From contig NC_133653.1 of assembly GCF_009905375.1 (NCBI RefSeq), forward strand, positions 82,968,911 to 83,032,910: a stretch of DNA of 64,000 nt, given 5' to 3'. This document shows positions 24,548-37,241 of this stretch, in pieces (positions within the stretch are counted from its first letter, which is position 1; each line of letters starts with the position of its first letter). The notes beneath the pieces were generated by a model. The model saw nothing but the letters and a program-made list of their open reading frames with translations, had not been told where the DNA came from and did no database searches. Source of the stretch: Apium graveolens (Eukaryota > Streptophyta > Magnoliopsida > Apiales > Apiaceae). The translations under genes were made by a program, and so were the position numbers.

Positions 24548-27500
24548 ATGGCTCTCAATTTCCAAATTGTTTCGCATAATCTTGTTGGTTATTTTAATCC
24601 AGATAAATGTGATGTAGAAAAATTTAAGCCGTAGATTAGATTTTTAAATGACCATTCGATTGTTAGCTCTTCTATTAAATCAAATGTGATTTTAAATGTT
24701 GATCTGCTCAGACTGATTTGCACAACCTCTACTGTGGCAGATGATTTTAAATCTTTTTCATTCACCGTGGCAAACACACAGTATGTAGTTGATGAAACAG
24801 TCATCAATCGAGCGTTAAATTTTCCTATGGGCAATTTCTGTAATTTTCCCTCTGAAAATGATATTTCAAACTTTTTCCATGCTATTCACTATCAGGGGGT
24901 GATTAACTTAACCAAGTTGTCTAAATCCAATTTGGTTTCTGAATGGGATATTTTCTTCGATACTCTTTCTAAAGTATTTGCCAACTGCACTAAATCCAAC
25001 TTTCAAAACATCACTTCCACTCTGCAGTATATTGGTCTTGCGGTTGTTTTCAATCAAAGGATCAATTTTGGCAAACTACTTTTACCCATTCTTCTGAGAC
25101 GTCTCACTACTGCTTTACGTGATCATTCTACAAATCGTAGGGTTTCATGCTACTACGCTCGTTTTCTCATGCTCATAGCAGAACATCTTCTCTCACCTGA
25201 GCATAAAGCTCTTTTTGCTAACTCTTCAGTAACTAAACCCCCTCCAGTAAGCAAAAAGATTTACACTCGCCAAGACACAACCTTTAAATTCATGCAAGTT
25301 ACAGTACTTGTATCTGCTTTCATGGCCACTTACATTCCTTTACCTATCTTCAATCTTCCCGGTCATGAACAGCAAGCTCAACCTCCAGTGGTTCAAACCA
25401 CCCAGGCTCAAACATCAGATGCTCTTCCTCTGCAGGTAATAATTCCTCAAACTCAAACTATTCCTCCTTCTGTTAAAAGACCCCCAGTGGTTGATAGGAC
25501 TGACCATGAAGTTGTAGAATCACAGATTCAATCCCAGGTCATAGAGCTAAACACAGAGTCACAACCTATCTCAACCTCTCCCCCACTGTCTAAAATGTTT
25601 CCTAGAAGGTTAGTAGGAAGTAGTATGTTATTGGATGTGAATGAACCCTCAGTTCTGCCTCCACCCAAGAAAACAAGAACATTTACTGAGACATCTGAAA
25701 GCCCATCCTTGTCCTCCCAACAGGACATGGACTTTGAAATGACCACTGAACAGTTACTAGAGACATTCTCTCAACAGGATGAATCTATTGAAATTCGCCA
25801 TAGGGCCATGGCATCCTGTACTGAGTCAAGCACAATTCCATTACTCACAATGGAAGCATACAGACCAATAGATGATACTCAGGACACAGAGCGAGAAGTG
25901 CACATTGAGTCGGTTACAGTGCCTGCCATAGTTACGGCAGAAGAGCAGTCACATGCTTCTGAGGGAAAATCTGACTCTCAGCCACCTTTAATAGAGTCAT
26001 TTTCTCCCCTCCCAGATCCAACACCTCTGGCTCCCTCACGGATTCTCCACTCATAGATTTATCTGGAGAAAGTGGAGGGCAACTCGGTCAATCTATCCCT
26101 GAAGCAATTCAGACATCTATTTCACATGAAAAGATAGGTTTGACTGAGGACCGGGACTCGCGAATTCCCATTGCACCACCACTGACCTCTCTTGAAGAGG
26201 CTAGGGTGATTTTAAATGCAGGTACAGAAGATCAACATCAGGAAGACTCCTCACGAGCAATTATATTGAGAGATACACAAGCACGTGAGTTGAGTGAATC
26301 AAACAGGAGAGATATTCAGGTAAGCGTACACACATACACAAACACTGAAAATCTGTTAGCTCAAATTGCTGATCTCAAGGAACAACTTGCAAAAACTTCT
26401 GCTCTCTCCATACAAGAATGACTTCTCTTGAAGACTTGGTTGAAATGAATCATTCACTGGATTCCTCCAGATTTCTGAAGATAGAGACGGGTATGGAACA
26501 TCTGAATAAAGGGATAAAACACTTGTACTTCATGATAAAAAATTCTCACTGCCCTAATGAAGAACAAAGGACTTTCTTTGAAGGGCCTTCTGGTGGAGGC
26601 TCAGGCTCTGGAGGTGATGGAGGTCATGGAGGATCTAAGGGAAAGTCTGTAGAGGATTCCTCAACTAAGGGGGAGAAGAAAGGGAGAAGTGGAAAGGGAA
26701 AAGAAAAAGATTCTTCTGCTGGAGGCACAGGAAAGGCTGATGATGTCTACTATAGTGGAGAACAGGATGACTTTGATATTTATGACGTTCCCACTGAATC
26801 AGTCTTGGGAGATAAAGATGGTTTCTTTGAAGTTGAGGAGGAAAGTGATTTTGGAGAATGGGAAGAGGAAGCTCCAGTGGATCCTGTTTTTGAGAAAGAG
26901 TTTCAGCAGCAGCAATCAGAGTTGAAAAGAAAAGAAGCTGAACTCAAAAAGGTATCCCAGATTATTGACATGAGGAAAAACATCCAAAGAACAGAAACTC
27001 TTCAAAAGCAACGTCTTCATGACATTAAAGCTAAAGAAAGGAGAAGAGATGTCAGACTGAAGATTGGTGAGAAATGGGATGAAGCTAGGAGAGTACTTGA
27101 TATGCCTCAGCTAAGCACAAACAATGATAGACAGTTTCTACATCTTCTGGACAAGCTGGAGATCTCTAATCCAAACAATGACATGTACATGAATGCTATA
27201 AAGACTGAAGTCTCAAGGATCACAGCTGCCTTTGACGGATCTCTAAATGAATGAGCATATTTGTATATTGTCAGAGCAAAGGATCTTTCAAAGTATCACT
27301 TCATCTGTTTGAGAATCTTTCTTTATCAGAGATTTGGGTTCTTCTCAACAAAGTCAAGAGAAGCTCAGAATTGAATGAAGTTCTTCGAGAAAGGCTCAAA
27401 GAGTTTGCCAGCAGAGCTAGTCCTCAAGTGGTCAACAATCCTCATCAGGTAAGATTCTTTAAGTCTGACAGTCTTCAAATCTTCCAGCTCGATTCACAAT

Positions 27501-27774
27501 CTCTTAAAGACTACTCAGCTAGGCATCTTGTCTGGATGGAACATCACTTAAGAACTGCTGGATATTCATCCATGTTGAAAACTTAAGCAGCTGATCTGAT
27601 TCAAGCTTATTGTGAAAAGAATATTAAAAGGTACGATCAGTTCAAGAATAAGCTAAAGTCAGTTGGAGTTCAACCAGTCAGACCAGCCAACTTTACTTCT
27701 GAAAAGGATTGTGTCTTTGACAAGGAGTTGCTTGAAGATTTGGAAGAAGGTGAATTCAGAAGAGAAGACAACTG
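24548..27774 (+). pseudogene. element D env-like region downstream of pol
   Basis: The coding-like stretch starts at ATG 24548 (MALNFQIVSHNLVGYF). It has a TAG at 24632-24634 and then a 456-codon open frame to 26056. It continues in other frames at 26140-26421, 26418-27254 and 27251-27774 (TAA at 27584-27586), so at least three frameshifts and two stops have accumulated. Visible features are an N-terminal globular part, a hydrophobic segment near FMQVTVLVSAFMATY (about 25292), a Ser/Pro/Thr-rich middle, a Gly-rich linker (about 26586-26640) and Lys/Glu-rich coiled-coil stretches (about 26880-27060). Position and layout match the env-like ORF of SIRE1-type elements; its true function is unknown. 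Confidence 0.75.
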
Positions 27775-28037
27775 AATTCAATAAGCTCAAAACTTAATGT
27801 AATATGATTAGGGCTTTATGAATCAAGATAGACTAATGTAGTTATATGTTCAGTCTAGAGGAACATCTATCTTGTATTCACTTGTAAATTTCTGTTGGAA
27901 TCTGGAAAATGTTAAATATAATCTAGAACTTTTCTACTATTTACTTTACATTACTGTTTATATCTTTTTCTTATTTGTTAGTTGAGTTATCCTCTAGGTA
28001 TTTGTTGTTATTGTCTAACAAACAAATAGGGGGAGAT
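27775..28037 (+). other. element D 3' noncoding segment with polypurine tract
   Basis: After the env-like stop the sequence is noncoding and ends in ATAGGGGGAGAT directly before the 3' LTR, the polypurine tract that primes plus-strand DNA synthesis. Confidence 0.8.
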
Positions 28038-29287
28038 TGAAAGGCATATGTCATAGCATATTTGTTTATTCGAGGAATTAACTCAACTCAAATAAGAATG
28101 TAACAAGTAAATAGTGGTTCTATCGTCAGAGAGATCTCTCAAAGTAACATATGTCAAAGGATTAAGTAACATTGTTCTTCTACAGACTTGATGACTTAAT
28201 TCACTGGAAGAAGCTCAAGAAATTGATCAAGCCTCAGTGATATAAATCAAGATTGTGGATTTAATCAAGTGACAGAGATCTTGTCAGGGTATCAATTAAT
28301 TACAAAGATTTAGTCTGAAGAAAATCAAGAGTATCAAGGTCAAGGCATGAAGAAACGTCACAGAAGTTAGTCACTCATGAACCAGACAGTACATCGAGTG
28401 TCAGCATTGAAGTGGTGGAATTGATTCATAATTGACAGTGACTTTCAGAAGATTTTCAGAACAGGGTTGCTGTTCAAGAGCAGTATTAATTCTCTATTAA
28501 TTAATTAAGTCGTATAATTTAATTAAGAAACTAAATTAAATCTGCAAAGTTTAATTTATTGATTAATTGAATTAATTGATTAATTAATTCTGAATTAATA
28601 TTATGTATTTTCAGAATTGATTTTGAATTAATATTCTATATTAATTCAACAAGACTATCTTTTGTATTAGCAAGACAATCAGTATGACAATCAATAGTCA
28701 TACCGAAAGTCATGCCAGTTCATTTGATTGTCTTGCCAGTTCATTTGATTGTCTTGCCGAAAGTCTTTCTAGTTCAAATGAATTGTCTTCCCGAAAGTCT
28801 TTCTGGATCAAGTGGATTGTTTTGTTTACTTAACAACAGCAGCTGATTTTTCAACAGAGTGTGCATTGAATATCAAATCAAGAAGAACACAGAACAAAAG
28901 AAAACCTGCAGAGAACTTATTGCAAATTCACAGATCATTTATTTCTAGTATTTATTGTTAAATCTAATACACTAGAAATCCTTTTCTTGTTCTTGTGTAA
29001 CTATCTAGCGGATCAAAATCCCTAGAACTTAATCTCAAATCGCTTTTAGCATTTGATCTATTTATTGCAAAAATAGAAAAAGTTCATGTCGAATTTATTC
29101 TAGATTTGTGATAATTGATTTGAGATTAATCCCTTGTAAACGATACCGTTGTTGTAGCACCTTTCAAGTTTAATAATAATTTTATTTAACTTGAATTTTG
29201 TTTCATTTTTTTTATTCCGCATTTTATTCGATTAAACGGTATTGTTTGTATTCAACCCCCCTTCTACAAACATATTGACACCTAACA
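28038..29287 (+). repeat. 3' LTR of element D
   Basis: The same sequence as 16362-17591 with few substitutions, and 20 bp longer. The extra length comes from a tandem duplication of CAGTTCATTTGATTGTCTTG at about 28717-28760, within the hairpin motif cluster. It ends CCTAACA, followed by the ATGTA target duplicate. Confidence 0.93.
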
Positions 29288-29807
29288 ATGTATATATTAT
29301 CATAACCCGGTTCTAATATTTTGTTAATTATATATTTATTTAACATTAGTATGATAAATTGTATAATATAATACCATAAATAAATCAAGATTAATATGTA
29401 AATACTTTTAAATCATTATTTTTTTAATATTTATATAATCAATTTTATCATATGTTTTGATATATACTTTTTTTTTCATTATTGTGAACATATATTTTTA
29501 TCATATTTCGTATCTATTTAAGATAATATGAATTATATATTCAAAAATTACTTTATGAGATATATCAATTTTATTTAACGAATTCTAAAGTGACAAATCT
29601 TTGGTGATTAATTTAATATTATCATTTAACTTGATATTATTTTTTTATCCAACACATTACCAACAAAAAATCGTAGCAAAAAAATGTATAAAAAAACCGA
29701 ATAAAAACCGAAACCGATGAATGGTTAACCGAAACCGAAAAATTGTTTTAAGCGGTTTAGTGACGGTTAATAGTAATTAACCGAACCGAACCGAACCGCA
29801 TGTATTG
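29288..29807. mobile_element. right part of the 'aaccga'-rich element
   Basis: It resumes after element D with the ATGTA duplicate. It is very AT-rich, then shows AACCGAAACCGA and AACCGAACCGAACCG repeats (29695-29800) like those at 16160-16320. It is cut at 29808 by the LTR of element C2, so its terminus must lie beyond the window. Confidence 0.45.
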
Positions 29808-32800
29808 TGTAATATTCGGGATATATCGTGTAATTATTTTTATCAATAAATAAATACTCTCTAATTATTATATGAATTTTTGGTGAATTATCTGTTAAGT
29901 GTTATCTGTGTTTGGATGTGTAAATATGATAAAATTTGAGTATTTTAATTTTATAGGTCCAAAAAAAATAGATAATTGGATATTTTTCTATCAATTTTTA
30001 TGTTGTTATATGGTTTTATAAATGATTTATGGATTTTATAAATTATTTTTCCGAGTATTTATAAACTATTTTGTATAATAGGGAACCAACCGACTTCAAC
30101 CGTTTTTACATTTTTACAACTCGAAACTCTTTCGAAAACTCCTTCCTAACCTAATTATAATATTACGAGCATTTTCCATGTTTTGACTTTTTCGATCCGG
30201 AGTACGGTTTTCTCCGTGCGGGTCCCGACGTAATATTTTCGATACAATATTCAATTCGGTAAATCGATAAAACCCGTACTTTCGAGAAACGGGATCTTTT
30301 GATTAAACTATTATATTATCTTCTCGTAATATGTGTAACCAAAGCGATGCGACCAAGTCTGTATTTACAAAATGTATAGATTAAGATAATTATCCTAAAA
30401 CCGGTACCGATTAGGATCTATTTTATTAAATAAACGTAATATTTTATATCCGATATGATTCAACGGGGTACCAATATTCCATAAATATAAATAGCCAATA
30501 CAGTATTGTATTTTGTACAGATAATCATTTGTAAAAAGTAAAAATATATAATTATCCAGAAAAGCGAACCGTGTTCTTCGTAATCAAGCGAGAATTGGAA
30601 GGCGTTATTGGAATCCGATGGAGGCGTATGAATAGTCAAAACGAAGCCCTCGACGAGATGATCGTATCCGTACCAAAATCTTCGAAGAAGGTTGATTATT
30701 ACTCGATTTCATTTTTTTTTCATATTTTCTTTGAATTTCGTTTTTGAAGTCTGGTATTGTCGGTCAGTTTTGATGTTATGGATAGATTCCCCATGATGTT
30801 TGGAGTCGATTCATGTTGTTACTTTGTTCGTTTTGTTACCAAATCGCTATAACCGAGTTCTTGAGTTTTGGCCATTTTTATTTTTGATTTTCTGGATAAA
30901 TCAATGTGTGATTGTTAATTTTGAGCATGTGAATCGATTAGACATGTCCTAGGCTTCGTTTTCATACCTGGAGAGTTGAATTTGGTTAAGTAATATGTGT
31001 TTTTGATGTTTCGCCGGAAAAAACCGAGCTTCTTGCTGGTTTCAATGGCCATTTAGACCGGAGTTGGAGTTTTGAGAAGGATTCAGAGTTGCTGTTGAGT
31101 GGAATAAACGGCTGGGTTGTTGTGTAGCGGGTTGGGAAAGAATCGGGGTTGGAATCGACCCATTCAGGCCGATTATGCGGCTCGCCGGAAGTCCGAAGAC
31201 TCGCCGGTTTCTGGGTTACTCCCCAGTTTCTGGCCGAGTTCTTCATGAATTCCCCAGAAAAATCATTTTAACCCCAGATCTTCTTTGAAAAATTATTCTG
31301 ATCGATTACCTTGCATACGATGTGCTATGTGCTATCTGATTTATGTGATATATGCTTATGTGTCTAATGTTTGACTGTTTTAGTCATAACTTTCAATCGG
31401 TAAATCGGATTTGGGTAAAACGAAGGGTAGATAAAACCTTATGACGTCTATGTGACGATTAGAATAATGTGAGATGAATATTGATAGATACTTATGATGC
31501 CTAGCAGAGTAAGCGAGGCGTAGAAAAGGAAGCAGGTGATCAGAAAATAGAATCAACACGTAGAAAATAAAGCAAGTGATCAGTGAGTAGAAGCGAGGCA
31601 TAGAAAAAGTAGACAAATGGCCGTTGAATAGAATCATTAGACAAGTACAAGTGAAGTTGGAATCAATTATGATAAGGCAAGTACTTTTGAACCTTTCTCG
31701 AGATATATTGCAAATATTTCTAAACTCTCTCGTGACATATAGTTAGTGTTCAAAATAGTTGTGTTTTATATTGTAAGTGCTTTGAATCATTCAGCCTTGA
31801 ACCCTGATCACATCATTTGATCTTTGAGTTGTAAGCCTTATTCTTTGTAAACCATCATTTGTTGATTGACCAGATACTAAACCACACAAATACGATACTA
31901 CTCCACAAATATATATCCACCATACACCAAACACTGGAACAAAAATGCTTGAACATACAAAAACTTTTATATTCAATGACACCTTATAACATCAAAGAAC
32001 TAAACCTTATGAAATCATTGTTCATCTAATACCTGATTTTCCTGCAGGCTGGAAGCCATTCCTCATACATACCTTGATATACCCTTGTGATACTCATGAA
32101 TTGCATTACGTTTTTATACAAATGTTTTATCACTATTGATTATGACCTTGTTTTATTGAATTATATTGTTTATCATACTGAACTGTTTTAGGATTGGATA
32201 GTTTTCTTTATGTGGACCAGATTCGTGGTCAGACCAAATTCGTGGTCGAATTAGGCCAATGTGTGCTTTGGATCCTATTTACAGAGCAGAGCCGTGTGCC
32301 TTGCTCGGGGTTAGTGCGTGACTGATCAACAACCTAACCTTGGATTTAAAATTTAAAATGAATATCCAATTCTAACGATTGTTTAACAAGAAACTTGATT
32401 ATTCTAAATCATCTCATTTGATTATTGTTTAACCTCAGTTATTGTTATTATGACTTGTTGAGCTAGTTAGCTCACTCTTGCAAATCTGTTTATGTATTCT
32501 ACAGTTAAGAAAGGAAATGATTGATAACAAGGTTTCCCAGTCCATTGTGCAAGCTAGGATTCTAGGACGAGTTGGATTGAGCCAGCAGAAGCTTTATATT
32601 ATAGATGAGATAGGTAAGCTTGTAAGAATAATTTCATTATCAATTGTAAGTAAAATTAGTTAGGAATTGGTACAACGTAATAAAAGTTAAGGTTGTGGCT
32701 TATTTTCATACTTTAACCTATTGCGATCCGTGGTTGTGTAAAGAAGGGTCTTTGCCTATAATATTTCATATACAGGTTTATATATTATGTGTGTGTTGTG

Positions 32801-32838
32801 AACCCCAAACTTATGACCTGGGTTTGGAAGGCGTCACA
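29808..32838 (+). repeat. 5' LTR of gypsy element C2
   Basis: It starts TGTAATATTCGGGATAT, like the TGTAATATCCGG start of element A's LTR, and ends GGAAGGCGTCACA just before a PBS, giving 3,031 bp. The middle (about 30600-31260) has GC-richer, transcribed-looking sequence with CGCCGGAAG blocks as in A. It shares segments with the reverse LTR C. No coding content is supported. The partner LTR is outside the window. The 5 bases to its left are TATTG. Confidence 0.8.
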
Positions 32839-32841
32839 GGT

Positions 32842-32853
32842 TGATATCAGAGC
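32842..32853 (+). other. primer binding site of element C2
   Basis: TGATATCAGAGC follows the LTR by three bases and differs from the initiator tRNA-Met complement TGGTATCAGAGC at one base. The following bases (CACTGAAACA) also match the leader of element A. Confidence 0.8.
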
Positions 32854-34167
32854 TACATGTTATAAATCACTGAAACAAGCCTAGATTGTCGGGATTGGGG
32901 GTAGAGGGTTAGGATTAGGGATAAGAAATAGAAAGATAAGACGTCGTGAGGTTGAGTGCGACTGTATAGTAGGTTTTTGGTATGATTCGTGCTTTGATTC
33001 GAGATTCTTATCTTGCAATATGATTTCCAGATAACGGGAATGGTATAAACTATTTTCCCTGTATCATCCAATCATTCGGAACATTCTGTTCGAGGACCGT
33101 CATCTTCACCAGGTTTGATCCACACCTTGTTTTCCGATCAGTATTAACGGTATTACATCCTGTTATAACAGCTGCTCCTCTTCAAGCTAATCTACGCTAT
33201 TCTACCACCCCTGATGTGAGACCATCTATTCAAGAACCTCCATCAGCTTATTTCTTGTTCTACTGTACATTCAACTATGAATGTATCTTTTCAGTTTACT
33301 CTACACCTTGTTCTATACCTTCAGTTTAAAACCTGTCTTATGGAGCAACAGTATCTATGAGGTTGGATTCGAGAGCTACAGTAAATGGTGAGAACATGAG
33401 ATATTAATAAAGGTGAGAATGAGTTTAGAAAGAAGATTCATGTGTTCCGGAGGATAGCTGCTACCAGGTTAAATGGAGCCACTAGTGAACAGGCCTCCCA
33501 TGATTAGCTTTTGGGATGGACTAGATGAGTTTTGAAAGAGGGTTAAAGAATAGTATGGATCTGGAGTTTTCTTGAAGTTAGATAACGGTGTTATGACGAT
33601 GTGATATATATAGTACCAATGTGATGTGATATCAGCAGACTTGTTTTATAGAATAGACTTGTTGACTATTGGATAGACCTATTGAACTTAACAACTGCAA
33701 AAAAAAATGATGATGGGAATATTACCAGTAGGGAAGTTTTGAAGTGAAGTTACGAATAAAATAATATGCAACGGTAACTGAAGTTTTGTCGACTAATGCA
33801 GGAAAGATGGACCCAATAAAGGAGAGAAGATAGATTGAAGTGAATGGACCTTTATGTGATTGGTACCTTGTTATAGTTAAGGAGAACAACAATCAACTCA
33901 TAAAGTAAAGATGACCAGATGTGCAATTTTCAAAAATTTTAAACAAGTTTTTGAAAGAGATTTTTTTAACAAAATTTCCAAAAGCCCTTTTGAATAAAAT
34001 AAGTTTTAAACATCGATTGTCAAGTTATTACTTGAGTTTCTTGTTTGTTAAGAGGACCCGGATTACCTGGAAGGGTACTTGTTTCAGACTTAGTATAGTT
34101 AATTTAGAGGATAAACTAGGCCGTAATTATGAAGAAGTTTGATTATTCCTAACAAAAAGGTGCAAAT
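32854..34167 (+). pseudogene. element C2 leader and decayed gag region
   Basis: This lies between the PBS and the solo LTR E. Many stops interrupt every frame and no domain is recognised with confidence. By position it should hold the leader and N-terminal gag of C2, whose zinc knuckle and protease appear on the far side of E (from 59380). The last five bases, CAAAT, are the left target duplicate of E. Confidence 0.45.
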
Positions 34168-35080
34168 TGTTAGTGTTTGTGCTCTAGAGACAACACTATG
34201 ATGTTTTAGTTTAAGACATTATGATTATTAATGTTTATGTTCAATCGATTATTCTCTTTATAATTTATTAATTCTTAATTTACTGCGATATAAATGTTAG
34301 ATTAATAAATGTCCTTGGAATATGATATGCAATTCTATATTTCTAAGTACGTGACTTAGAAATGAGAATATGAGAATAGTATCAATATTCCTAAAGGTCC
34401 TTAGTCGAGTATTATTATTAAGGGAGAACAATAATGCATTAAGACTGGTGTGTTTGTTGACTGATGATCACATCTCATTGATCATAGGTATAGTGATACT
34501 AAAGTCAAAAATACAGGCAGATGTATATGTACATGGTGCTGGATAGACCCAGTGTGAGATTCTACATGTCTGTTGCTTCATAGGTAATTCTCACAGTGAT
34601 AATGATGTAATGATCCTTAGACCTGAAGTCATTATATTTCTATACGAGAATTAATATACATTGCTTCCATTAAAAGTTATCCTTGACCGGGTAATGATAA
34701 AAGTGGACATTAGGTATATTATGAATCGTATGAGAAATATGAATGATCTAGATGAGATTTAACCCTCCTATTTTAGGAGTGATATTATTGGCCTCTTGTG
34801 TGAGCTAGACTATGAAATGCGTGGCCATGCTCAAATGTTGATTTGATATGATAGTCTACTCATTGATCAAGAAAACTTGGATTAAACTATGACGAGGATG
34901 ACACATTACATGCCTCTAGTTTAATCTATAATATATGGTTAAAGAGATTATATTACATTGTACATTATTCACAAAAGATTTAATCGATCACCGATTCAAT
35001 TATTATTACTTGGGTAACAATGATGTATTACTAGATGTCGCTCATTGTTTACGATTTTAAATTAGATTTAAAATCCGTTG

Positions 35081-36670
35081 TGTAATATCCGGGGAAATTA
35101 TGTGAATATTATGTGTTAAATAAATATGTATTAGGTGTTTTATAAATTTAAAGTGATCATTGCCATGATATTAGATGTACAGTGATTATATGTGTTTCGT
35201 GCGGGACTAAAAATTTTTCGATTGATTAATATATGTTTAAACTGCAATTATATGAACTTATCTGAAATCGGGACGCGTATTTATCAGCGTCTTTATTGAG
35301 TTACCTGCTTTATTTGATTTTATGCGCGTTTGAATGTACTTTAAGTGTTTTCGGGATTTTTTGGTAATTTAGGGATCGTTTCCGTCTTTCAAAAATCAAC
35401 GGACCGGACCCCACCGGGATGACAAACCCCAAAAAATCGATGTTTTTATTTTTATAAAATTTTTCGTATTTCAAATACCCTTTATTTTTGTATTTTTGAA
35501 TTATTCGCAATTTTCGGAGAATTTTGACATTAATTTTGTATTTTATTGTTTTTAAAATTATTCCCCGTAATTATTATTTTGGGGCTCTAATTATTATAAT
35601 TAAAGGATAAAAATACCCTAATTTGATTTTAGGGATATAATTTCAGGTTAATATAAATAGCTGATTAAAATCAGTTTAATCCATTTTATTTTAATAAAAT
35701 TTCAGAAAATAAATTTATTCAAGAACAAGGTTCTTGGGGGTGAAATTTCATTCTTGAACTTTATCTTGTGATTCCAAGAGCGTTTCTGATCCGTTTTGAG
35801 CGATCTACATACCGATTTGAAGCTCTCAACGAGCCCAATCTATTGGTACCGATTTCATTAGCTAAGATGTAGTATTTTGTGATTTTGATTTTGGTTAGTT
35901 AGGGTCTAAATTCGTTCTTGATCTTGGATGTATTGTTTGATGATTTGGTTGAGTTATAATTGTTTCTGGGATTGTAAGGAGTAGTTTAGCACTTTGCTTC
36001 GTTAATTTTGATTACGATTTAGGTTAGTTCGAGTTCTTAATTTTCTTGATTTTTCCTATTTAATTTCTGAGATTATCGTGATGTTCTTGATGATTGTAAT
36101 GCTTAGAATAGCTTTATATTAATCTGGGCTTTAATTCGAGGGGTAAATTGATGATTTTGGTGCTGTATTTGGATTAAACCCGAGTTCGCCGGATTCTGGA
36201 ACTCGTGGCCGGTTTCTATGGCCGTTTTAGCCGGAATTGACGAACTCCGGTTCGTTTTAGAAGGTTGTTCGGTTGTTCGAGTTGCTGGGTTGGTGTCGTA
36301 TTAATTCAGGGGAAGAAAGGGGCGAATAGAGATGTTTGGGGGGAGGTTTGGAACCGCCGGAGTCCGGCGAAGACCGCCGGAATCTGGGGATTTCCCAGAA
36401 ACCGGTCGGTGTTCTTCCCGACCCGGTTGGATTCTTTTAGCCCGGTTGTGACCCGGTCGTTTGACCCGGGTTCAATCTGATTTCCCCCAAATGCAAACCC
36501 AAAAACCTGTTTCTGTTAATTTCTTTTTACTTTTATTTCAAAATTCATTTTCTTACTTTTAAAAATCATTTAATAATTACTTAAATACTAAAATTTGTTT
36601 TCTTAATTATTTTAAATTCCTAAAATTATTTTCTTTAATTATTTTCAAAAATACAATTTGATTTAATTAT
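35081..36670 (+). repeat. 5' LTR of element A, left piece
   Basis: It matches 54488-56080 of the 3' LTR with a small percentage of differences, from TGTAATATCC to GATTTAATTAT, where element T begins. A TATAAATA box candidate is at 35652-35659 (55059-55066 in the 3' LTR). The ORF at 36265-36480 lies in a GC-rich part of this LTR and is not a gene; the other LTR has a homopolymer change at the same place. Confidence 0.93.
35652..35659 (+). promoter_or_regulatory. TATA-box candidate in A's LTR
   Basis: TATAAATA occurs in both LTRs of A at the same offset (35652 and 55059), about 570 bp into the LTR. The sequence after it is GC-richer, which suits a U3/R border. This is inference from motif and position only. 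Confidence 0.4.
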
Positions 36671-37241
36671 TGATAGGGATAAATAAATCCTGATTGTATA
36701 ATTAAATATTGCAAGGTATGGGCTGCTGGGCCCAATAAGAAGATGTATGACATTCAGACCAGAAAGGTTAACATGCTGATCAGGCCTGATGGACCAGATC
36801 AGGCCTGATGAAACAAAGAAGGCCCAAAAACCCTGATTATTAATTAATTTCGTAATTAATTAATAAGGGAAAAATCAGCTGTTGAGAAGAGTCCCGATAA
36901 GGATATAAATCCTTACAGATTAGCCTCAAGAGGACCTAAAAGGATAAGGAATCAGTTTCCTACTATCTAGGACTCCAAAGTCCATTCTAATTATGAGACT
37001 TGCCCACCAAGTCATTCTATACCAAGTCCAATTCAAGGACTCCCAACATCTATATAAGGGGCCTCACCCCACACATCAGAACTACGTTTTTCGACTTGAT
37101 CCTTGGCAATCAGCAAGGTACGTAGGCATCTTGTTAAGGCAGATTGAGTCACGAAACACAAGAGCAGTCAAATCGAGCCTCGAAGCTCACGTTCCTTATT
37201 ATTAGATACAACAATTATATATATTAGTTTTAATCCATAAT
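36671..37241 (+). repeat. 5' LTR of element T
   Basis: About 99% identical by eye to 47127-47697. Differences include CATTC versus CTCC near 37014, GGGG versus GGTG near 37060, and the last bases ATAATA versus ATAACA. TATATAAG at 37051-37058 is a good TATA box. The ORF at 36993-37205 is a chance frame in the LTR. Confidence 0.92.
37051..37058 (+). promoter_or_regulatory. TATA box in T's LTR
   Basis: TATATAAG, preceded by ACATC and followed by a C-rich CCTCACCCCACAC. The same motif is at 47506-47513 in the 3' LTR. It is the likely core promoter of T. Confidence 0.55.

Larger units (their letters stand above)
16362..29287 (+). mobile_element. Element D: Sirevirus-type Ty1/copia retrotransposon, complete structure
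   Basis: Two LTRs (16362-17591 and 28038-29287), a PBS, gag, PR-INT-RT-RNase H order and a polypurine tract define a 12,926-bp copia element. The 5-bp target duplication ATGTA is at 16357-16361 and 29288-29292. The large size and the extra region between pol and the 3' LTR fit the SIRE/Maximus (Sirevirus) lineage. All coding regions carry stops or frameshifts, so it is not autonomous as it stands. It sits within the aaccga element. Confidence 0.92.

Noticed and set aside
36265..36480. 71-codon ORF in the GC-rich part of A's LTR, and the matching 82-codon ORF at 55612-55860
   Set aside because: The two LTR copies do not keep the same frame because of homopolymer differences; the region is LTR sequence.
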